From Epiperipatus broadwayi (lineage: Eukaryota; Onychophora; Udeonychophora; Euonychophora; Peripatidae): a stretch of DNA of 64,000 bases. The position numbers were made by a program, and so were the translations under genes. Below are positions 1 to 12,299 of the stretch, in pieces. Where the stretch lies: the NCBI GenBank assembly GCA_028023455.1, contig JAQFVV010012499.1, forward strand, positions 1,182,584 to 1,246,583, in the 5' to 3' direction. Position 1 is the stretch's first letter. Each line of letters starts with the position of its first letter. The notes below the pieces were generated by a model that saw nothing but the letters and a program-made list of their open reading frames with translations, was not told the origin of the DNA and made no database searches.

Positions 1-4
1 AATC

Positions 5-10
5 TTTATT
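5..10 (-). promoter_or_regulatory. Polyadenylation signal of the minus-strand gene
   Basis: The plus strand reads TTTATT, which is AATAAA on the minus strand. It lies about 108 bases downstream of the stop codon of the terminal exon at 118-272, a normal 3' UTR distance. In this AT-rich DNA such hexamers are common by chance, so the support comes from its position. Confidence 0.45.
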
Positions 11-117
11 AATTATTTTAAAAATTTTAACTACAAAAGATTTTTTAGAATAAAAAAGTTACATTTTTAAACAATGTATTATACATAATTAAACTCAAAG
101 AACTGCAAAAAGAATAT

Positions 118-272
118 TCAGGTTTCTTTCTTGATTAAAAAACTCATTGGTGAATCATTTTCTCCATGTTGTCCTCCAGGATGAGGCATAGTTTCATAAC
201 CGAGCTTTTTCATATCTTTGGTGATGATATTGAATGAAACTGTAACATAACCTTGAGACCTCACTCGTGTAA
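118..272 (-). CDS. 3'-terminal coding exon of an unidentified gene
   Basis: Read on the minus strand, a splice acceptor (TTTTGTAG) is followed by 2 bases finishing a split codon, then 50 open codons and a TGA. The peptide begins [18 protein letters not shown] and ends [11 protein letters not shown]. Its composition is balanced (G, P, H, Q, E and D all present), unlike the N/K/I/F-rich translations of the surrounding AT-rich DNA, and it contains a GGQHGEN stretch. The preceding intron is T-rich only in part but ends in a proper AG. A poly(A) signal lies downstream. The rest of the gene lies at higher coordinates and I could not find further exons by eye. The protein family is not recognised. 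The exon call rests on codon content plus the acceptor and stop placement. Confidence 0.6.
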
Positions 273-2539
273 CTACAAAATATAATAATAAATTATATGT
301 ACATATATCTACAATTATATAATATTTTCACATATTAACTTATTTTATTGCTTTTTCATTAATAAAATACTTTACTTTATAGAAATATAATTTCACTTTT
401 ACAGAATAATTACAGTTAAAATTATTTTGTGAAATAAAGTGCATCTTAAAAATAAAATAATTATAAAAGAAAAAGGATTAGAAGATTAAATATTATGTAT
501 TTCTTTCTAGAATAAATAATACATATAACCATAATATATAAAATTTAATATACATAAAGTAACAAAATATAATAGTAATTCTATTCACAGTTTTGCTAAG
601 AAAAATATAGTTAAAATGTCATAAAATGCAGATAGAAATATCCACAACTTTCTTAATATTAAAACAGAACTTGAATGTGGCAAACTGAGCCTGAGAAAGA
701 TAATAAACAAAGTAATCAAGGCATGAGAGTGCTGATACCAGAGGGGTGCAGGAGTGTGGAAATAGTGCAGAATTAAGAATACATTTATTTTTGTTCTGTT
801 AAGAATATTATTTAATGCTACTTGACTCATTATTTCTAAAAAATAAGGAAATAAACATATTAAAATAAATAATCACATTTTGAAATATGTTTGTCGATTA
901 TAATTTTCTACAGTTTTTTTTTTCTCATGATATTTTCAGTCATGCTTTCTTACACTTGGTTTACACAATGTGTATTTCAAATCACTTTGCTACATGATTT
1001 GAAAATGGAAGAGTCCATTTTACTATTAATATCAATGTCATTTATATATATATATATGGTATTTGTAAAATAATAATAATAAACATAACTACAAATTTTT
1101 TATTGGTATCTTGTAAAAAAACTATTTTAAATTTACCTTATCCGACTGGAATTTAAAAAAAAAATTCAAGATGTCTTCCTGTATTTCTTATAGCGTTTGA
1201 AATTCTTGTAGGTATTTGGTTTAATTTTAAAAATACACACGCCCACAAAACCAAAAATGACAATATGCTAATAAAATGCATAATATTGTATATATGTGGC
1301 TAAATAAAGCTAAATAGTGACATAAACTTTTGTGCAAATATGAATGTTTATGTTTCTCTAATATGATGAGTCTAAATTGCTTAGTTTCTGTTGGAGTGAA
1401 AAAATCTTATTGTGTTTTAAAAATGTAAATGTTTGTTATATATAATAATTGTAAAATACATTTTTTATTTGTCATTATTTTGTGTAATACGATTTTTATT
1501 TATGGAATGCTGGTTGGAATTGACCAAAGAATAATTAATATGGAGTGTTGCTATAATTTGTTTTATGTCAATTAAAAAATTCTACAAATGATACTAAACA
1601 GTTTAAACTCATTCTCTCACATCTTCACTTCAATAAGCAAAACTAAATTCTTTCATATAATTTTTTAAATTTGTTTTTAAAAATATAATGACTATTAAAT
1701 GGATAGAATTATGGAGTGAAAGCAATAGTATTCCTCCATTAACTGGACAGCATTGTCAGGAATTTGTGAGAGGTGACAATTTATTGACAGAGTGAAAATT
1801 AATTCTTAGCCTTTTCAAAAACCACAGAATGTTTCTTTTCTTTAAGAATGGTCCCAATGTTGAGATCTAAATGCTAACAACAGAAAAATGTACACAAAAA
1901 TTATGTCGACCTGCTGATATAATTTTATGAGTTTGATGGATTATTTATACACAGGATAAAAATTGGTTCAATTTACATTGTATTGTTATGGAGGAAACTA
2001 GCATCTGTTCACTTGTAATGTTTTATGAATTATATACATGTTAAAGAAAAGGATATTTACATTACATCATCAAGAATATAAACTAGTCTTTGCATACTGA
2101 TAACATCATAAATCAAATACCTGCTAAATAAAAATAATTTGGATATTTAGAAAATATTCAAATTAATAAAATGTGCTTTGAATCTATTAGATTTTCAAGA
2201 CATTTCTAATTTTTCTGGAATAACAAATATTGTCAAATTGTGGTTTAAAAAATTAAAAATAGTTCCCTTGAGGGAGCCAGGGACTCCAGTTAACTCTGTT
2301 ACTCACTGCCCATTTTTATTTCCATTTTTTTAGTTTGAGAAACTAAACCTTCCTAAAACTATTCAAAGTTAAAAGAGCAATATCTTAGCTCTCTTTCCAT
2401 GCAAGAATTATGTCACTATCTCTTAACAGGTAAGGATAATAACAACCTTTTTTATAACACTGGGAAAATTTGATCACTGCCATTAAATTATTCTAGAAAT
2501 CTCTATTGTAATTTTGCCTTTTTTAAAGAAGAAATTGGA
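273..2539. other. Probable intron or intergenic DNA, no gene seen
   Basis: AT-rich sequence upstream of the minus-strand terminal exon, so probably intron of that gene in part. Only short chance ORFs are present (585-830 minus, 891-1073 plus), rich in I, L, F and Y and without recognisable motifs. A short TA run occurs near 1042-1058. Nothing else is supportable. Confidence 0.4.
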
Positions 2540-3310
2540 TTTTACTTTACTTTGCTGACTGAGTGAGGGAGTCTAGATGTTGGGAAGGTCCCTTGGGGTC
2601 TAAATCCAGTTTTTATGGAGGTGTAAGCTGTGAGAAGGATGATGGGGGGATCATTATCAAATTGGATTTTCTTGGTTGGAAAACACAACATTACTTCTTG
2701 CTGTTTTAGTGCTTTTGTAGTAAACCAGAGATTCATCTTTGCTGACTGAATGGGAGAGTATGGTAGTTGGGAGGATCACTGGGAGCCTAACTCACAGTTC
2801 CTATGGTGTGGGGAGCTGTGAGGAGGGTGTTAAGGGGATTATTACCAATTTAGACTTTCTCATTCATAAGAAAGCAATTGAAATGTTACTTATTGCAGTT
2901 TTTCCACTTTTGTTATAGACCAACATTTTACCTTTATTTTCCAAATGGGATATTGGGGTTGGGAGAGTCCCTGGGAGCCTAAATCACAGTTTTTTATAGG
3001 GTGAAACTGAGAGGAGTGTGTTAATGGGACCATTACCAATTTTGATTATTTCATTCATAAGTTGGCAATTTTGGCATTATTGTGGTTTTGGCAATTTTGT
3101 GATAAACCAAAGATTTTACCTTCACTGTCTGGGTGAGGGGATCTAGTAGTAGGGGGTTCCTGGGAGCCTAAATCGCAGTTCTTTGGGGAGGGAACTGCAA
3201 GAAGGGTGTAAAAGGTTTGTTGCCAATTCTGATTCCCTCATTCATAAAAAAACAATAGTCATGTTACTTATAGCAGTTTGGATGCAGTTATTAAAACCAG
3301 AGACTTTATC
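2540..3310. repeat. Degenerate ~190-bp tandem repeat, about four copies
   Basis: The block is visibly richer in G than its surroundings. A module recurs at about 2553, 2740, 2930 and 3119. Each has a GACTGAGTGAGG-like start, then GGGAGCCTAAATCACAGTT, then a G-rich stretch, an ATTACCAATTT-like segment and a CATTCATAA box. Spacing is about 185-195 bp and copies are clearly diverged. A GAGGGAGCC fragment near 2270 may be a further partial copy. The short ORF at 2542-2736 minus is a by-product of the repeat. Function unknown. Confidence 0.7.
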
Positions 3311-4949
<1,639 letters not shown>

Positions 4950-5303
4950 ATGTTTAAAGATAGTTCTCTGGCTTCAGAGGAATTAATGAATTCAAGCTCA
5001 AGTAAGAAAAAAATAGAAGGAAATATGGAATCCGTTATTAAATCTAAGTTTAGAACACCTACAAAGAAGAAAAATGGTAAGAAATCTTTTTCTCTCTCTT
5101 CCTCAATTGAAAACATGTTTGATAACAAAGATCTACCTTTATTAAATGAATCCCAAAAGTTTGAACAACTTTCATCAAATGATAACAATGTCACAGAGAT
5201 AGTTTCAAATTTTAAAAATAATCAAGTTAAAAATAGTCGAGTTAAAAAAGTTAGCGAAAACAATGCTGAATATAACAATGCTTTTAAGAAATTCAATGAA
5301 TAA
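4950..5303 (+). pseudogene. LINE ORF1, N-terminal segment (first frame)
   Basis: Starts at the ATG of a peptide beginning MFKDSSLASEEL and runs about 117 codons. It is low-complexity and rich in S, K, N and E, with a KKKIEG...TPTKKKNGKK basic cluster, as in disordered ORF1 N-termini. The frame then shifts by one near 5280-5300, in an A-rich stretch, into the next segment. There is no domain of known function here; assignment rests on position directly upstream of the zinc-knuckle segment and continuous S/N/K-rich composition. Confidence 0.55.
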
Positions 5304-5637
5304 AAAAAGTTCTGTTTTTAATAAATCATTAAATGAAAATGTTGCTAAAATGAATAAATTTATTTCTAAGAAAGATACTTTTTTATTACAAAATAAATCC
5401 AATGATTTTGTGCAAAATGATGACATTATGGAAGGAGAAGATTTCCCACAACTTGATAAAAATAATATTACAAATGCTAAAAATGACTCATTTGTTTATA
5501 ACAAATGTAATACTATTAAATCTAGTTTTAATTTTGATATATCCAATAAGAAATCAGGTAATGAGATAAATCATTCACTGCTTCAATCACCTTCAGTTAT
5601 AAGCAACTCTGAAAAAGAATCATACATCAGGAATTAA
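5263..5637 (+). pseudogene. LINE ORF1, second segment (second frame)
   Basis: Continuation of ORF1 in the next reading frame. It is again N/K/S-rich, with a short acidic EGEDFPQL motif resembling DNKDLPLL in the preceding segment. It ends where the frame shifts near 5590-5625 into the knuckle-bearing frame. No recognised domain. The successive frame changes (0 to 1 to 2) with overlapping open stretches are what single-base indels in one ORF would give. Confidence 0.5.
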
Positions 5638-5704
5638 TCATGATAACAATTCTTTATCTAATAATGATATATTCAATATTTGTGATGAAGATACATCTCC
5701 CTCA

Positions 5705-7015
5705 TTGCAAAATATTCTTAATAATGATTCAGCCTCGGTGGATAACTTAGTCCAAGATGAAATCAATAGTATTATTTCTCAGTTTAATGAATCTATCCCT
5801 GATCAGCTTCTAAGATCTTTCATCAACTACACTAATGAAAAATCAATTGTTCTGGCAGTTACAAACAGAAACAAAGATCTTTTTAGATTTCCTCTTGATC
5901 ATTTTTGCCAAGAAATTACTGAAAAAAAATTATGGTCTCATATTTATCAATTGCTAAATCACCCAAATAATAGGTATCTTATAATTCAATGTCATAATAT
6001 TCTACAGAAAAGCATTTTACTAAATTCTCTTAAAATCATTAACAACAAAATAGTGGTTAATGTAAACATGAACAGGCCAGTAATCTTATCAGGCCATATA
6101 AGAAACTGTTATTTGAATTTCGGGCAACATGATCTCCAAAAATTATTAAAACCTTATGGTTTAATTTCAGAGTTCAAATATATATTGGAAAAAAGGGCAA
6201 ATACTGAAGTCATTACAAACTCTGCTCTATTTAAATTATCACTGATTAAAGGTGTGTCTCCTACTTCAATTCCTACAATTCAATGTGCAGAGTCAGCTCT
6301 TCTTATAATTTCATTTCGGGGTATTCCCCCACAGTGTTTCCTATGCCGTCTAAGAACACATCTCATAAAAGACTGCCCTGCTAGAATTTGCATTAAATGC
6401 AAAGGAAAAAACAGCAAATTTCATAACTGTGATAGGTCTTCAAATCAAAATATACTTGCTACATTACAATCACCTTCAGAATTATTCATACAGCCTCAAG
6501 CTCATGAAGTTCTGATGCCTATATTTCCTGTAAAGAACCATATTGTAGAAGAACAAAGTCATGAAGTTCTGATGCCTGTACTTCCTGTAAAGAACCATAT
6601 TGTAGAAGAACAAGCTGACATGCAAGTGATTATAGATAACAAGTCACACTTAATGGACTCTGATTCGGATGGAATTATGACAACAAATTATTCTTATACT
6701 CGTCAAAAATCCAAAAGAAAGGCAGGAGGAGGTAATAGGAATTTTATTGAAAAAACACATTCAATGACTTCTGAGGATTTGTCAGACTCAAATAAAAGTT
6801 CTTCTGGAAATGAATTGTGCAAAACAAATGTCAAGAGCAAAAAACTTAAAGCTGACAATCTGAAATTTTCATTAATTAAATCTCAGATGTCTGACATCAC
6901 TTCTAAAGGGAATTCAAACATGGACAAGATTTCTACAAAAAAAGTCACTCCTCAAAAACTTATGGATATTGAACATAATATTAATATTACAGATAACCTT
7001 GATAAAAAAACATGA
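5705..7015 (+). CDS. LINE ORF1 main segment, zinc-knuckle RNA-binding protein
   Basis: The frame is open from about 5620; position 5705 is a TTG, not a true start. About residues 125-205 form a folded, RRM-like or Gag-like region. Two CCHC-type knuckles follow: C211-x2-C214-x4-H219-x4-C224, then C229-x2-C232 followed by H240 and C242. These would bind the element's own RNA in the ribonucleoprotein. A perfect-length tandem duplication of 19 residues (HEVLMP...PVKNHIVEEQ) follows. The C-terminal 130 residues are K/S/N-rich and disordered-looking, with a KSKRKAGGGNR basic patch. It ends 71 bp before ORF2. Function is inferred from the knuckles and the adjacent ORF2. Confidence 0.8.
   Translation: MQNILNNDSASVDNLVQDEINSIISQFNESIPDQLLRSFINYTNEKSIVLAVTNRNKDLFRFPLDHFCQEITEKKLWSHIYQLLNHPNNRYLIIQCHNILQKSILLNSLKIINNKIVVNVNMNRPVILSGHIRNCYLNFGQHDLQKLLKPYGLISEFKYILEKRANTEVITNSALFKLSLIKGVSPTSIPTIQCAESALLIISFRGIPPQCFLCRLRTHLIKDCPARICIKCKGKNSKFHNCDRSSNQNILATLQSPSELFIQPQAHEVLMPIFPVKNHIVEEQSHEVLMPVLPVKNHIVEEQADMQVIIDNKSHLMDSDSDGIMTTNYSYTRQKSKRKAGGGNRNFIEKTHSMTSEDLSDSNKSSSGNELCKTNVKSKKLKADNLKFSLIKSQMSDITSKGNSNMDKISTKKVTPQKLMDIEHNINITDNLDKKT
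6500..6613 (+). repeat. 57-bp in-frame tandem duplication in LINE ORF1
   Basis: Two adjacent 19-codon units, 6500-6556 and 6557-6613, encode almost the same peptide (HEVLMPIFPVKNHIVEEQ and HEVLMPVLPVKNHIVEEQ). The unit length is a multiple of three, so the reading frame is kept. Confidence 0.9.
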
Positions 7016-7086
7016 TAAGATTGAAGAATCATCACTCATACTCTAAATTCTTTAAATTTTTTTTTTTTTTTCTTTATATATATTGA

Positions 7087-8172
7087 ATGAAATTAAAAAT
7101 ATCTGGCTTAAATGTCCGTGGGCTTAACTCTGATAAAAGAGTTGATGCTCTTGCTCACTGGACAAAGAAGTTTTTGCCTCATTTAGTTTGTTTGGGAGAG
7201 ACAAAATTACATATTAATTCAAATCAAAAGATAATTGACAAATTGCACAGATTAGGCTACTTTCATTATTCTACATCTAATAGCCCATCAGCTGGGGTTG
7301 CTCTTCTTATTCCTTTCCAATCTATGATACAAAATTTCAGAATCAGCTTTTTAAACTCTAATTTAATCTTTATAACCATTTGTATAAACTCTTTCAAATT
7401 CAATGTAGTTTTTCTCTACTTAAACAAAGATATTGGGCTCATTCATAATCAAATACATCTCATTAATTTAGGACTTATCTCAAATCCTTTTCCTACAATT
7501 CTTCTTGGAGACTTCAACTCTACTTATGACTGTTTCAATTCAAAATTTTTACACCTTCTAAATTCTCATTTCATGTGTGCACAGGGTTTTTTCCCACATG
7601 ATGCATGTTCATTTTATACAAAGAAATTTTCTTCTCTTATAGACCTATTATATTACTCTCCGGAACTGCACTTCTTCATCAATCCATCTTTACAACCATT
7701 ACCTTTCTCTGATCATCATGCTATTATGCTTGATCTGACACTAGACTTACCCAATCACACCTATGTACACCTTAAATCTACAATAAGAATTTTGCTAAAA
7801 TCTGCTACACCAGAGACAATTATCTCTGAAGCTTATATTTTTTTCAAGAAAATAGACATACTAGCTCTTCCACCAGCTGAATCTTGGTTTGCTTTTATAA
7901 ATATTCTTAGTTCTTTGATTTCTCATTACACCAGAAAGAATAAAGGACCGATTGGGTTACTTAAGAAAGCAGATAGCTTAATTACAACATTGAAAGATAT
8001 ACCTCCAACACCAGCATCTGTACAGGTTATTATTGACCTGAAGCAACAATATGTAGAGACACACCAAATCCTAATAGACTATCTGGCTACTAAAAAGGCA
8101 AGGCTTTACCTCTCTAAACCTCATAACTTCTCAAGGGGGATATATAAGGTGGGCTTTGGGTTTTCAAAGTAA
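7087..8172 (+). CDS. LINE ORF2 part 1, APE-type endonuclease domain
   Basis: Begins at an ATG (MKLKISGLNVRGLN). It carries the landmark motifs of apurinic-like LINE endonucleases in order: the Asn motif SGLNVRG (residues 6-12), the catalytic Glu in LGETKL (about 36-41), GDFNST with Asp/Asn (about 141-146) and the terminal SDHHAI (about 209-214). This enzyme nicks chromosomal target DNA to prime reverse transcription. After the endonuclease, about 140 residues of linker follow, then the frame is lost near 8150. The final few residues of this ORF are out-of-frame read-through. The reverse transcriptase continues in the next frame at 8156. Confidence 0.9.
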   Translation: MKLKISGLNVRGLNSDKRVDALAHWTKKFLPHLVCLGETKLHINSNQKIIDKLHRLGYFHYSTSNSPSAGVALLIPFQSMIQNFRISFLNSNLIFITICINSFKFNVVFLYLNKDIGLIHNQIHLINLGLISNPFPTILLGDFNSTYDCFNSKFLHLLNSHFMCAQGFFPHDACSFYTKKFSSLIDLLYYSPELHFFINPSLQPLPFSDHHAIMLDLTLDLPNHTYVHLKSTIRILLKSATPETIISEAYIFFKKIDILALPPAESWFAFINILSSLISHYTRKNKGPIGLLKKADSLITTLKDIPPTPASVQVIIDLKQQYVETHQILIDYLATKKARLYLSKPHNFSRGIYKVGFGFSK

Positions 8173-10222
8173 GTCTAAAATTCCATCAGCAATCACAGTG
8201 AATAATATAATTTTCTCAGGTAATAGCATGATTTTACAAATTTTAAATCATTATAAATGCAAGCTAGTAGATGTTTCACAGAATTTGGTGCCTGATACAT
8301 CTATATATTCTTGTGAGACAATTCATGGTATTAGTAATGATAATATTAGAGCTAAACTCTCATCCATGCCTGATAGAATACACCCTGGAATACATGGAAT
8401 ACAAAAATTCATGTTCAAACATCTTGAAGCCTTCACAGTACCAATAGTGAGTAGAATGGTTGATCTACTTGCCTCAGGTCCCCTTACTATTGATCAACTC
8501 TATCCCATTGCAATGGTCCCATTTCTTAAGAGTGCTATTATCCCATCGCCTCTGGAGAACCTTAGACCAATCTCGATGACTCCATTGATTATTAAACTGA
8601 TTGAAGCAATTATCAAAGATAAAATTCAAAATCTCATTCTGCCTTTTATCTCTAGTTTTCAATTTGCAAAGAAAGGTAGTTCCACAGCTGAGGCACTCTG
8701 CCTATTCAGGTTAATTACGGATTATACAAGAAAAAATAAAAAGTCAAAGCCAATAGTTGTCCAACTTGATATTTCAGCTGCTTTTGACTCAGTCAGAATT
8801 CCTCAACTAATACATCTTCTAAATGGTCTGAACATTCCCACAGGTATAATGAACATCATTACTAACCTTCTATTAAACAGACATATTGCAATTTCATTAA
8901 ATGGAAAAATTTCAAACTCATTCACACCTACCAAGTCGATTCCACAGGGTTCTCCTCTTAGTCCCTTACTCTTCATTCTATATATAAATCCATTCCTTAA
9001 ATCTTTAGAGATGAATCTTCCTGGATTGTACATTCCTGGTATCAATAAATCCATTCAGCACATATCCTACATGGATGATGTGGCAGTGTTCTTACCCTCT
9101 AGAAAATTCATACCGAAACTAATTCAAATTATGGACAATTTCACCATAGAGTCAGGTCTTTCGTTTAACCTTAGAAAATCTGCTGTATGGAGACTTTCAT
9201 CTGGAAAATCCATTCCATCCTTTTTCACAGCTATGCCACAAAAATTTTTGGGTTTACCAATGAGTCTCTCTCATGCAGCAATGAGGAAATTAATACAAGA
9301 CACTATCATGAATTCTGCAAGAAAAATAATTGATTCACTTTCAAAAGTTTATACATCATTATTTGCAAAAACAGCCCTACTCAACATGTTACTGTTCCCC
9401 AGAATTGCTTACTACATGCCGTTCATTAAATTTTCATCAAAATTTATCCAGAATATAAACTCTCTTTGCTCTAGATTAATGTGGAAGGGTAAAACTGTTG
9501 CTATTAGCTTAAGAAGAGTGCAGAGACCAACAAGACTTAATGGCTTGTCACTGCATTCACTTCATGTTCTTTGTCTACAGAAATCAAATAACCTCATTAC
9601 AAGACTTAATGGGATTTTTCCTGATGACTCACCTTTTCTATCTATTCATCCTACAGATACTCCACCTCCAATTAATGATGGTTGGCTGACACAAGTCTTA
9701 ATTGACATTTCAAAAATTCTCACACCTTTAACTCAATTAAAACCAACGAAACTTCGTTATTGGGATGCCTATCTTCTTTTTTTTTCAACAATTATCCCAG
9801 ATCATAGCATTCTCACCTGTACAAACTTTGCCATTGTAAAGAAATATAAAAGATGTAATCTAGAGCCAAAATATTTGGACTTTCTTCTAAAGCTAAATCT
9901 CAATGCCCTTCCAACAAGCCACTTTCTTGTGATGTATAGAGGTTTTTCATCTTTGGACCCTGTTTGCTCACTCTGCCATAGGGAGGATGATACCATATTT
10001 CACATTTTCAACAATTGTTCCTCTCTTCAGGGCTGTAGAATATTGATTAATAAAATTTATACACCAAAACATCCAATTATCAACACACTCATAAAAGGTT
10101 TTGCTTATGGGGATTTTGCAATTATAAGAAGTGCAACTTTCATCACTTTCTGTCTATGGTTTATCAGATGCTTCATAATCTTCAAGTCTGTTATACCTGA
10201 TCCAACATTAATTTTTTTATAA
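8156..10222 (+). CDS. LINE ORF2 part 2, reverse transcriptase
   Basis: Continuation of ORF2 after a one-base frame change; the first codon (TTG) is not a real start. RT blocks visible in order: NLRPISMTPL (block 2), FQFAKKGSSTAEAL, the first catalytic Asp in VVQLDISAAFDSV, IPQGSPLSPLLF (template grip), and the catalytic YMDD box in ISYMDDVAVF. LGLPMS follows in the thumb-proximal part. Most LINEs have FADD or YADD, so YMDD is notable. The C-terminus carries a zinc finger, CSLCHREDDTIFHIFNNC, common in LINE ORF2. No in-frame stops over 688 codons. It would copy the element's RNA at the nicked target. Only the single frameshift seems to separate it from an intact ORF2. Confidence 0.93.
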   Translation: MGFQSKSKIPSAITVNNIIFSGNSMILQILNHYKCKLVDVSQNLVPDTSIYSCETIHGISNDNIRAKLSSMPDRIHPGIHGIQKFMFKHLEAFTVPIVSRMVDLLASGPLTIDQLYPIAMVPFLKSAIIPSPLENLRPISMTPLIIKLIEAIIKDKIQNLILPFISSFQFAKKGSSTAEALCLFRLITDYTRKNKKSKPIVVQLDISAAFDSVRIPQLIHLLNGLNIPTGIMNIITNLLLNRHIAISLNGKISNSFTPTKSIPQGSPLSPLLFILYINPFLKSLEMNLPGLYIPGINKSIQHISYMDDVAVFLPSRKFIPKLIQIMDNFTIESGLSFNLRKSAVWRLSSGKSIPSFFTAMPQKFLGLPMSLSHAAMRKLIQDTIMNSARKIIDSLSKVYTSLFAKTALLNMLLFPRIAYYMPFIKFSSKFIQNINSLCSRLMWKGKTVAISLRRVQRPTRLNGLSLHSLHVLCLQKSNNLITRLNGIFPDDSPFLSIHPTDTPPPINDGWLTQVLIDISKILTPLTQLKPTKLRYWDAYLLFFSTIIPDHSILTCTNFAIVKKYKRCNLEPKYLDFLLKLNLNALPTSHFLVMYRGFSSLDPVCSLCHREDDTIFHIFNNCSSLQGCRILINKIYTPKHPIINTLIKGFAYGDFAIIRSATFITFCLWFIRCFIIFKSVIPDPTLIFL

Positions 10223-10449
10223 AAATTAAAAGATATCAAAGAAAGAGATTTGAAGTTAGCTCCTCACCTAATAGCAAATTCCACATGGAATCTTATTAAT
10301 ATTGGACATTAAGTAATTTAATGGTTTATAAATGTATTGCCAAATTTAATGTTATTTTATAATTTTTTCTTTATTGTAAACATAGTTAAATAAACCTGTT
10401 TTTGATACTATTCATTAATAATACCTACATTGGTAGAATATTATTAATG
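10223..10449 (+). other. LINE 3' UTR and adjacent hairpin
   Basis: Non-coding AT-rich tail after ORF2 with an AATAAA at about 10389-10394. A hairpin follows at 10413-10449 whose arms are CATTAATAAT and ATTATTAATG. No poly(A) tract or simple-repeat tail clearly marks the end, so the boundary is uncertain. Confidence 0.45.
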
Positions 10450-11743
10450 ATTTTATTAGGGCAGTAGTAGAACGGCTGAGTTCAGAGCTCAGTCCATAGG
10501 TAATCATAACTCAGCTACTTCATTCCTAATGATTGAACTTTATATGACTCTCAAGCAACAAGACTTTCGATTATTTAGTAATAATTAAAAAAATAAACGA
10601 AAAGTTATCATTTTGCAAATCAGAAAAAATTTAAATTACAAATTGAATTAAAATATGATTTTTTTAAATATAAAATCGTAAAACTGAGTTGAGAATTTAA
10701 TTGAATATAACTCAAAAAACCAATAAAATTCTCATCATAAAAATATTTCTGCAAATATATAAATTTAAAGTCATTTAAAAAAAAATCTAAAACAAAATTG
10801 CAAAATAAGTAAACATTTTATGCGTACTTTTATTTGTTTTTAAATTTTAATCGATATGCGTAACTTTGCGAAGTCGCTGATATATTTTTTCCGTTTTGAT
10901 TTTATCGATTTTATAAGTTAAAACTATTTACAGAAATATTATTCAAGTTAAATTAGACGATTTTAAATAATTACTGATTATAATTTTATATAAACTTTTT
11001 CTTGATAGAAAATATTTAACTTATTTTTTTAACTGTTCATAATTTATATGGTATCTAATTCTAATAAGATTTTAGTTTTACCTAAAGATGAAAAGAAATC
11101 ATTTAATTATATATTCATTTATATAAAATTATTTATGTAATATTTAAATACACGTATATTGTCTATAAATAAATTTAATGTAATTCGAAGGTACTTGAAC
11201 TCGACTTACAAACTCCCTATAACTATCAATTCCATGTTATATAACCGACACTGATTGTATATAAATATGGGAGATGGTGATCTGAACCAACAGATGAATG
11301 CTGGTTCAGCATAAAATATGCATATTGGGGATCATTTATGTTTTTCACACGTATGTGGTCATGTGTATCAGTTGTATAAGATGGAGTGAAATAGCTGTAG
11401 GGAGCAGGAAAGTTTGAGTTCAAATACTTTCTAATTAAATTATATATGTATATAATTTTTATCTTATATATGTAGGTGTGTATAGAGCAAATCCCTGCAC
11501 TTATTTACACCATATTGTGTAGACTAAAGACACACATTATTTTCAGGAAAAGGGGGTGCCTACAGTTAGAAAAGAACAGGTTTTCCATATGTTAAAACAA
11601 CAAATTAAGTTAACACATTTTTTTTTTTTTCAAATCTTAGTTTATTTTATGAATTATTTTTCATTCCAATTTTTCTGCAAAGTTTTGACCATTTTGTTCA
11701 GTCATGGTCAGAGATTATTCCTATAATATATGTTTTATACAAA
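10450..11743. other. Unannotated AT-rich spacer
   Basis: A short GC-richer piece at 10465-10520 contains inverted words (GCTGAGTT and AACTCAGC). The remainder is AT-rich with no supported gene. A minus-strand 65-codon ORF at 11226-11423 has no recognisable motif and is not called. Confidence 0.4.
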
Positions 11744-12299
11744 TACACATGGGTCTCATTTTATGCAGTAGACAGGTTGTGCAGAAAATTCGCATTAAAA
11801 AAAAATCGCACAAAAATAGACTTAACTTACCTTGAAAAATAGGGTATCATTTCCAAATTTTTCAAAAATCGCACAAAAGCAAAACAACAATGTAAACTTA
11901 CTTTAAAATTTGCATTCAAAAAAAGGAAATAAAGTATGATTAATAAAAAATTTCAAATATTTGAAAAAAATTGAAACAAGACAAACTTTTTTTATTAACT
12001 ATTTAATTTTATTCAAAACAATATGTTTTTATGTGTAATTTATTTTACATTTTTTCATACAAATTTTAATCATTACCACTATTTGACAATATGTGTTTCA
12101 TTTGTGAATTGGTAAAAAATCAGATTATGTGATGTGATGTATTTGGCTTCTACTTAAACGAAGTCAAGAATATCTCAGCAATTATGCCCAGATAAACCTG
12201 TTAGCCACTTTATTTTCCATTCCCCACTCTAAGTCTTCCCATATTCTGCCCCATCCCATTTCCACAACATAATCTTTGTCAACTCTATGACCTTTATAT

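Larger units (their letters stand above)
4950..10420 (+). mobile_element. Non-LTR retrotransposon (LINE), nearly full length
   Basis: Two-ORF LINE in sense orientation. ORF1 is a nucleic-acid-binding protein with CCHC zinc knuckles and is split over three frames. ORF2 has an APE-type endonuclease, reverse transcriptase and a C-terminal C-x2-C...H...C finger and is split over two frames. About 70 bp with a T-rich run separate them. There are no in-frame stops inside the conserved domains, so the copy is recently dead or nearly intact. The two-ORF layout, ORF1 knuckles and APE endonuclease place it in the broad L1/Tx1/Tad/I-like set, but the clade is not assignable by eye. The end near 10420 is a guess based on the AATAAA at about 10389 and a following hairpin. 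Confidence 0.9.
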
